This document shows, in pieces, positions 63,186-64,000 of a DNA stretch of 64,000 nucleotides. A program made the translations under genes and the position numbers. The stretch's first letter is position 1; each line of letters opens with the position of its first letter. The stretch comes from Cherax quadricarinatus. Lineage: Eukaryota; Arthropoda; Malacostraca; Decapoda; Parastacidae. The DNA lies in assembly GCF_038502225.1 (NCBI RefSeq), contig NC_091308.1:24287716-24351715 (forward strand), written 5' to 3'. The notes below the pieces were generated by a model that did not search any database, was not told the origin of the DNA, and saw only the letters and a program-made list of their open reading frames with translations.

Positions 63186-64000
63186 TGCCACATCCCCCAG
63201 CTATCCTAGTACTACCATCAGCTACCCTGGCACTACCATCAGCTACCCTGGTACTACCACCAGCTACCCTGGCACTACCATCAGCTACCTTGGCACTACC
63301 ATCAGCTACCCTGGCACTACCACCAGCTACCCTGGTACTACCATCAGCTACCCTGGTACTACCACCAGCTACCCTGGCACTACCATCAGCTACCCTGGCA
63401 CTACCATCAGCTACCCTGGCACTACCATCAGCTACCCTGGTACTACCACCAGCTACCCTGGCACTACCATCAGCTACCCTGGCACTACCATCAGCTACCC
63501 TGGCACTACCATCAGCTACCCTGGTACTACCACCAGCTACCCTGGCACTACCACCAGCTACCCTGGCACTACCATCAGCTACCCTGGCACTACCACCAGC
63601 TACCCTGGCACTACCGCCAGCTACCCTGGCACTACCACCAGCTACCCTGGCACTACCGCCAGCTACCCTGGCACTACCATCAGCTACCCTGGCACTACCG
63701 CCAGCTACCCGGCTACTACCATCAGCTACCCTGGCACTACCATCAGCTACCCTGGCACTACCACCAGCTATCCTAGTACTACCATCAGCTACCCTGGCAC
63801 TACCATCAGCTACCCTGGCACTACCACCAGCTACCCTGGCACTACCATCAGCTACCCTGGCACTACCATCAGCTACCCTGGCACTACCACCAGCTACCCT
63901 GGCACTACCATCAGCTACCCTGGCACTACCACCAGCTACCCTGGCACTACCACCAGCTACCCTGGCACTACCATCAGCTACCCTGGCACTACCGCCAGCT
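63186..64000. repeat. 21-bp array, continues beyond the window
   Basis: About 39 units of CAGCTACCCTGGCACTACC plus AT, CC or GC. The unit is exactly seven codons (SYPGTTI/SYPGTTT in one frame). No ATG starts this frame within the window and a TGA lies upstream at about 63144, so coding is not supported here. Confidence 0.96.

Overview
The window looks like repeat-dominated nuclear DNA of an arthropod, most likely a decapod crustacean (crayfish, lobster or shrimp group). This is an inference from the mix of CR1-like, RTE-like and other non-LTR retrotransposons, hAT elements, tRNA-derived SINEs, hammerhead-like inverted elements and very long minisatellites; it was not tested by a search. I find no intact host gene, no rRNA gene and no CRISPR array. 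All protein-like sequence I can interpret is transposon-derived and broken. The many long open frames inside tandem arrays are artefacts of stop-free repeat units.

Layout. 1-1280: unique or old repeat DNA. 1281-11107: a 25-bp satellite that changes to a 22-bp unit. 11337-11576: G-rich minisatellite. 11830-14890: an RTE-like LINE on the minus strand. 14978-16090: small structured and dispersed repeats. 16186-17805: a 36-bp minisatellite running directly into a degraded LINE (here called family C) that ends near 19290. 19330-22330: hammerhead-like units and nested insertions inside CR1 fragments. 22789-23815: GGT/ACC-type trinucleotide DNA. 24080-24875: LINE C and hammerhead-like remnants. 25185-28390: the best-preserved transposon, a CR1-like LINE with an ORF1 tail, an intact endonuclease frame and a broken reverse transcriptase. 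28598-29224: short minisatellites. 29376-32326: the 5' part of a hAT-like element whose predicted intron holds a 2.2-kb 17-bp array. 33000-37000: LINE C fragments and a near-perfect foldback. 37035-38420: SINEs, AT microsatellites and foldbacks. 38808-40272: a 25-bp array interrupted by a 634-bp hAT element. 41573-41891: a hAT MITE. 43484-47597: a 26-bp array. 49780-50943: a very homogeneous 41-bp array. 51790-54455: a 25-bp array passing into a 17-bp array. 54896-56966: a 32-bp array with a 726-bp internal duplication. 56975-63180: small LINE and repeat fragments. 63186-64000: a 21-bp array running off the window.

The most interesting signal is a set of dispersed elements whose ends can fold like hammerhead ribozymes: CTGANGA, one extra base, a short stem II, then GAAA. 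Copies show compensating changes in stem I, and subfamilies show matched changes at core positions 3 and 8 (C-G, G-C, T-A). Some copies stand as a direct tandem pair 428 bp apart, and others as head-to-head foldbacks flanked by 10-12 bp target duplications. This resembles Penelope-like elements or animal retrozymes, but no Penelope-type protein is visible here.

By my boundaries, a little over 40% of the window is tandem array. Several arrays change unit length by one internal deletion (25 to 22, 25 to 17) and several were entered by transposons, so the local history can be read as array growth alternating with insertion.
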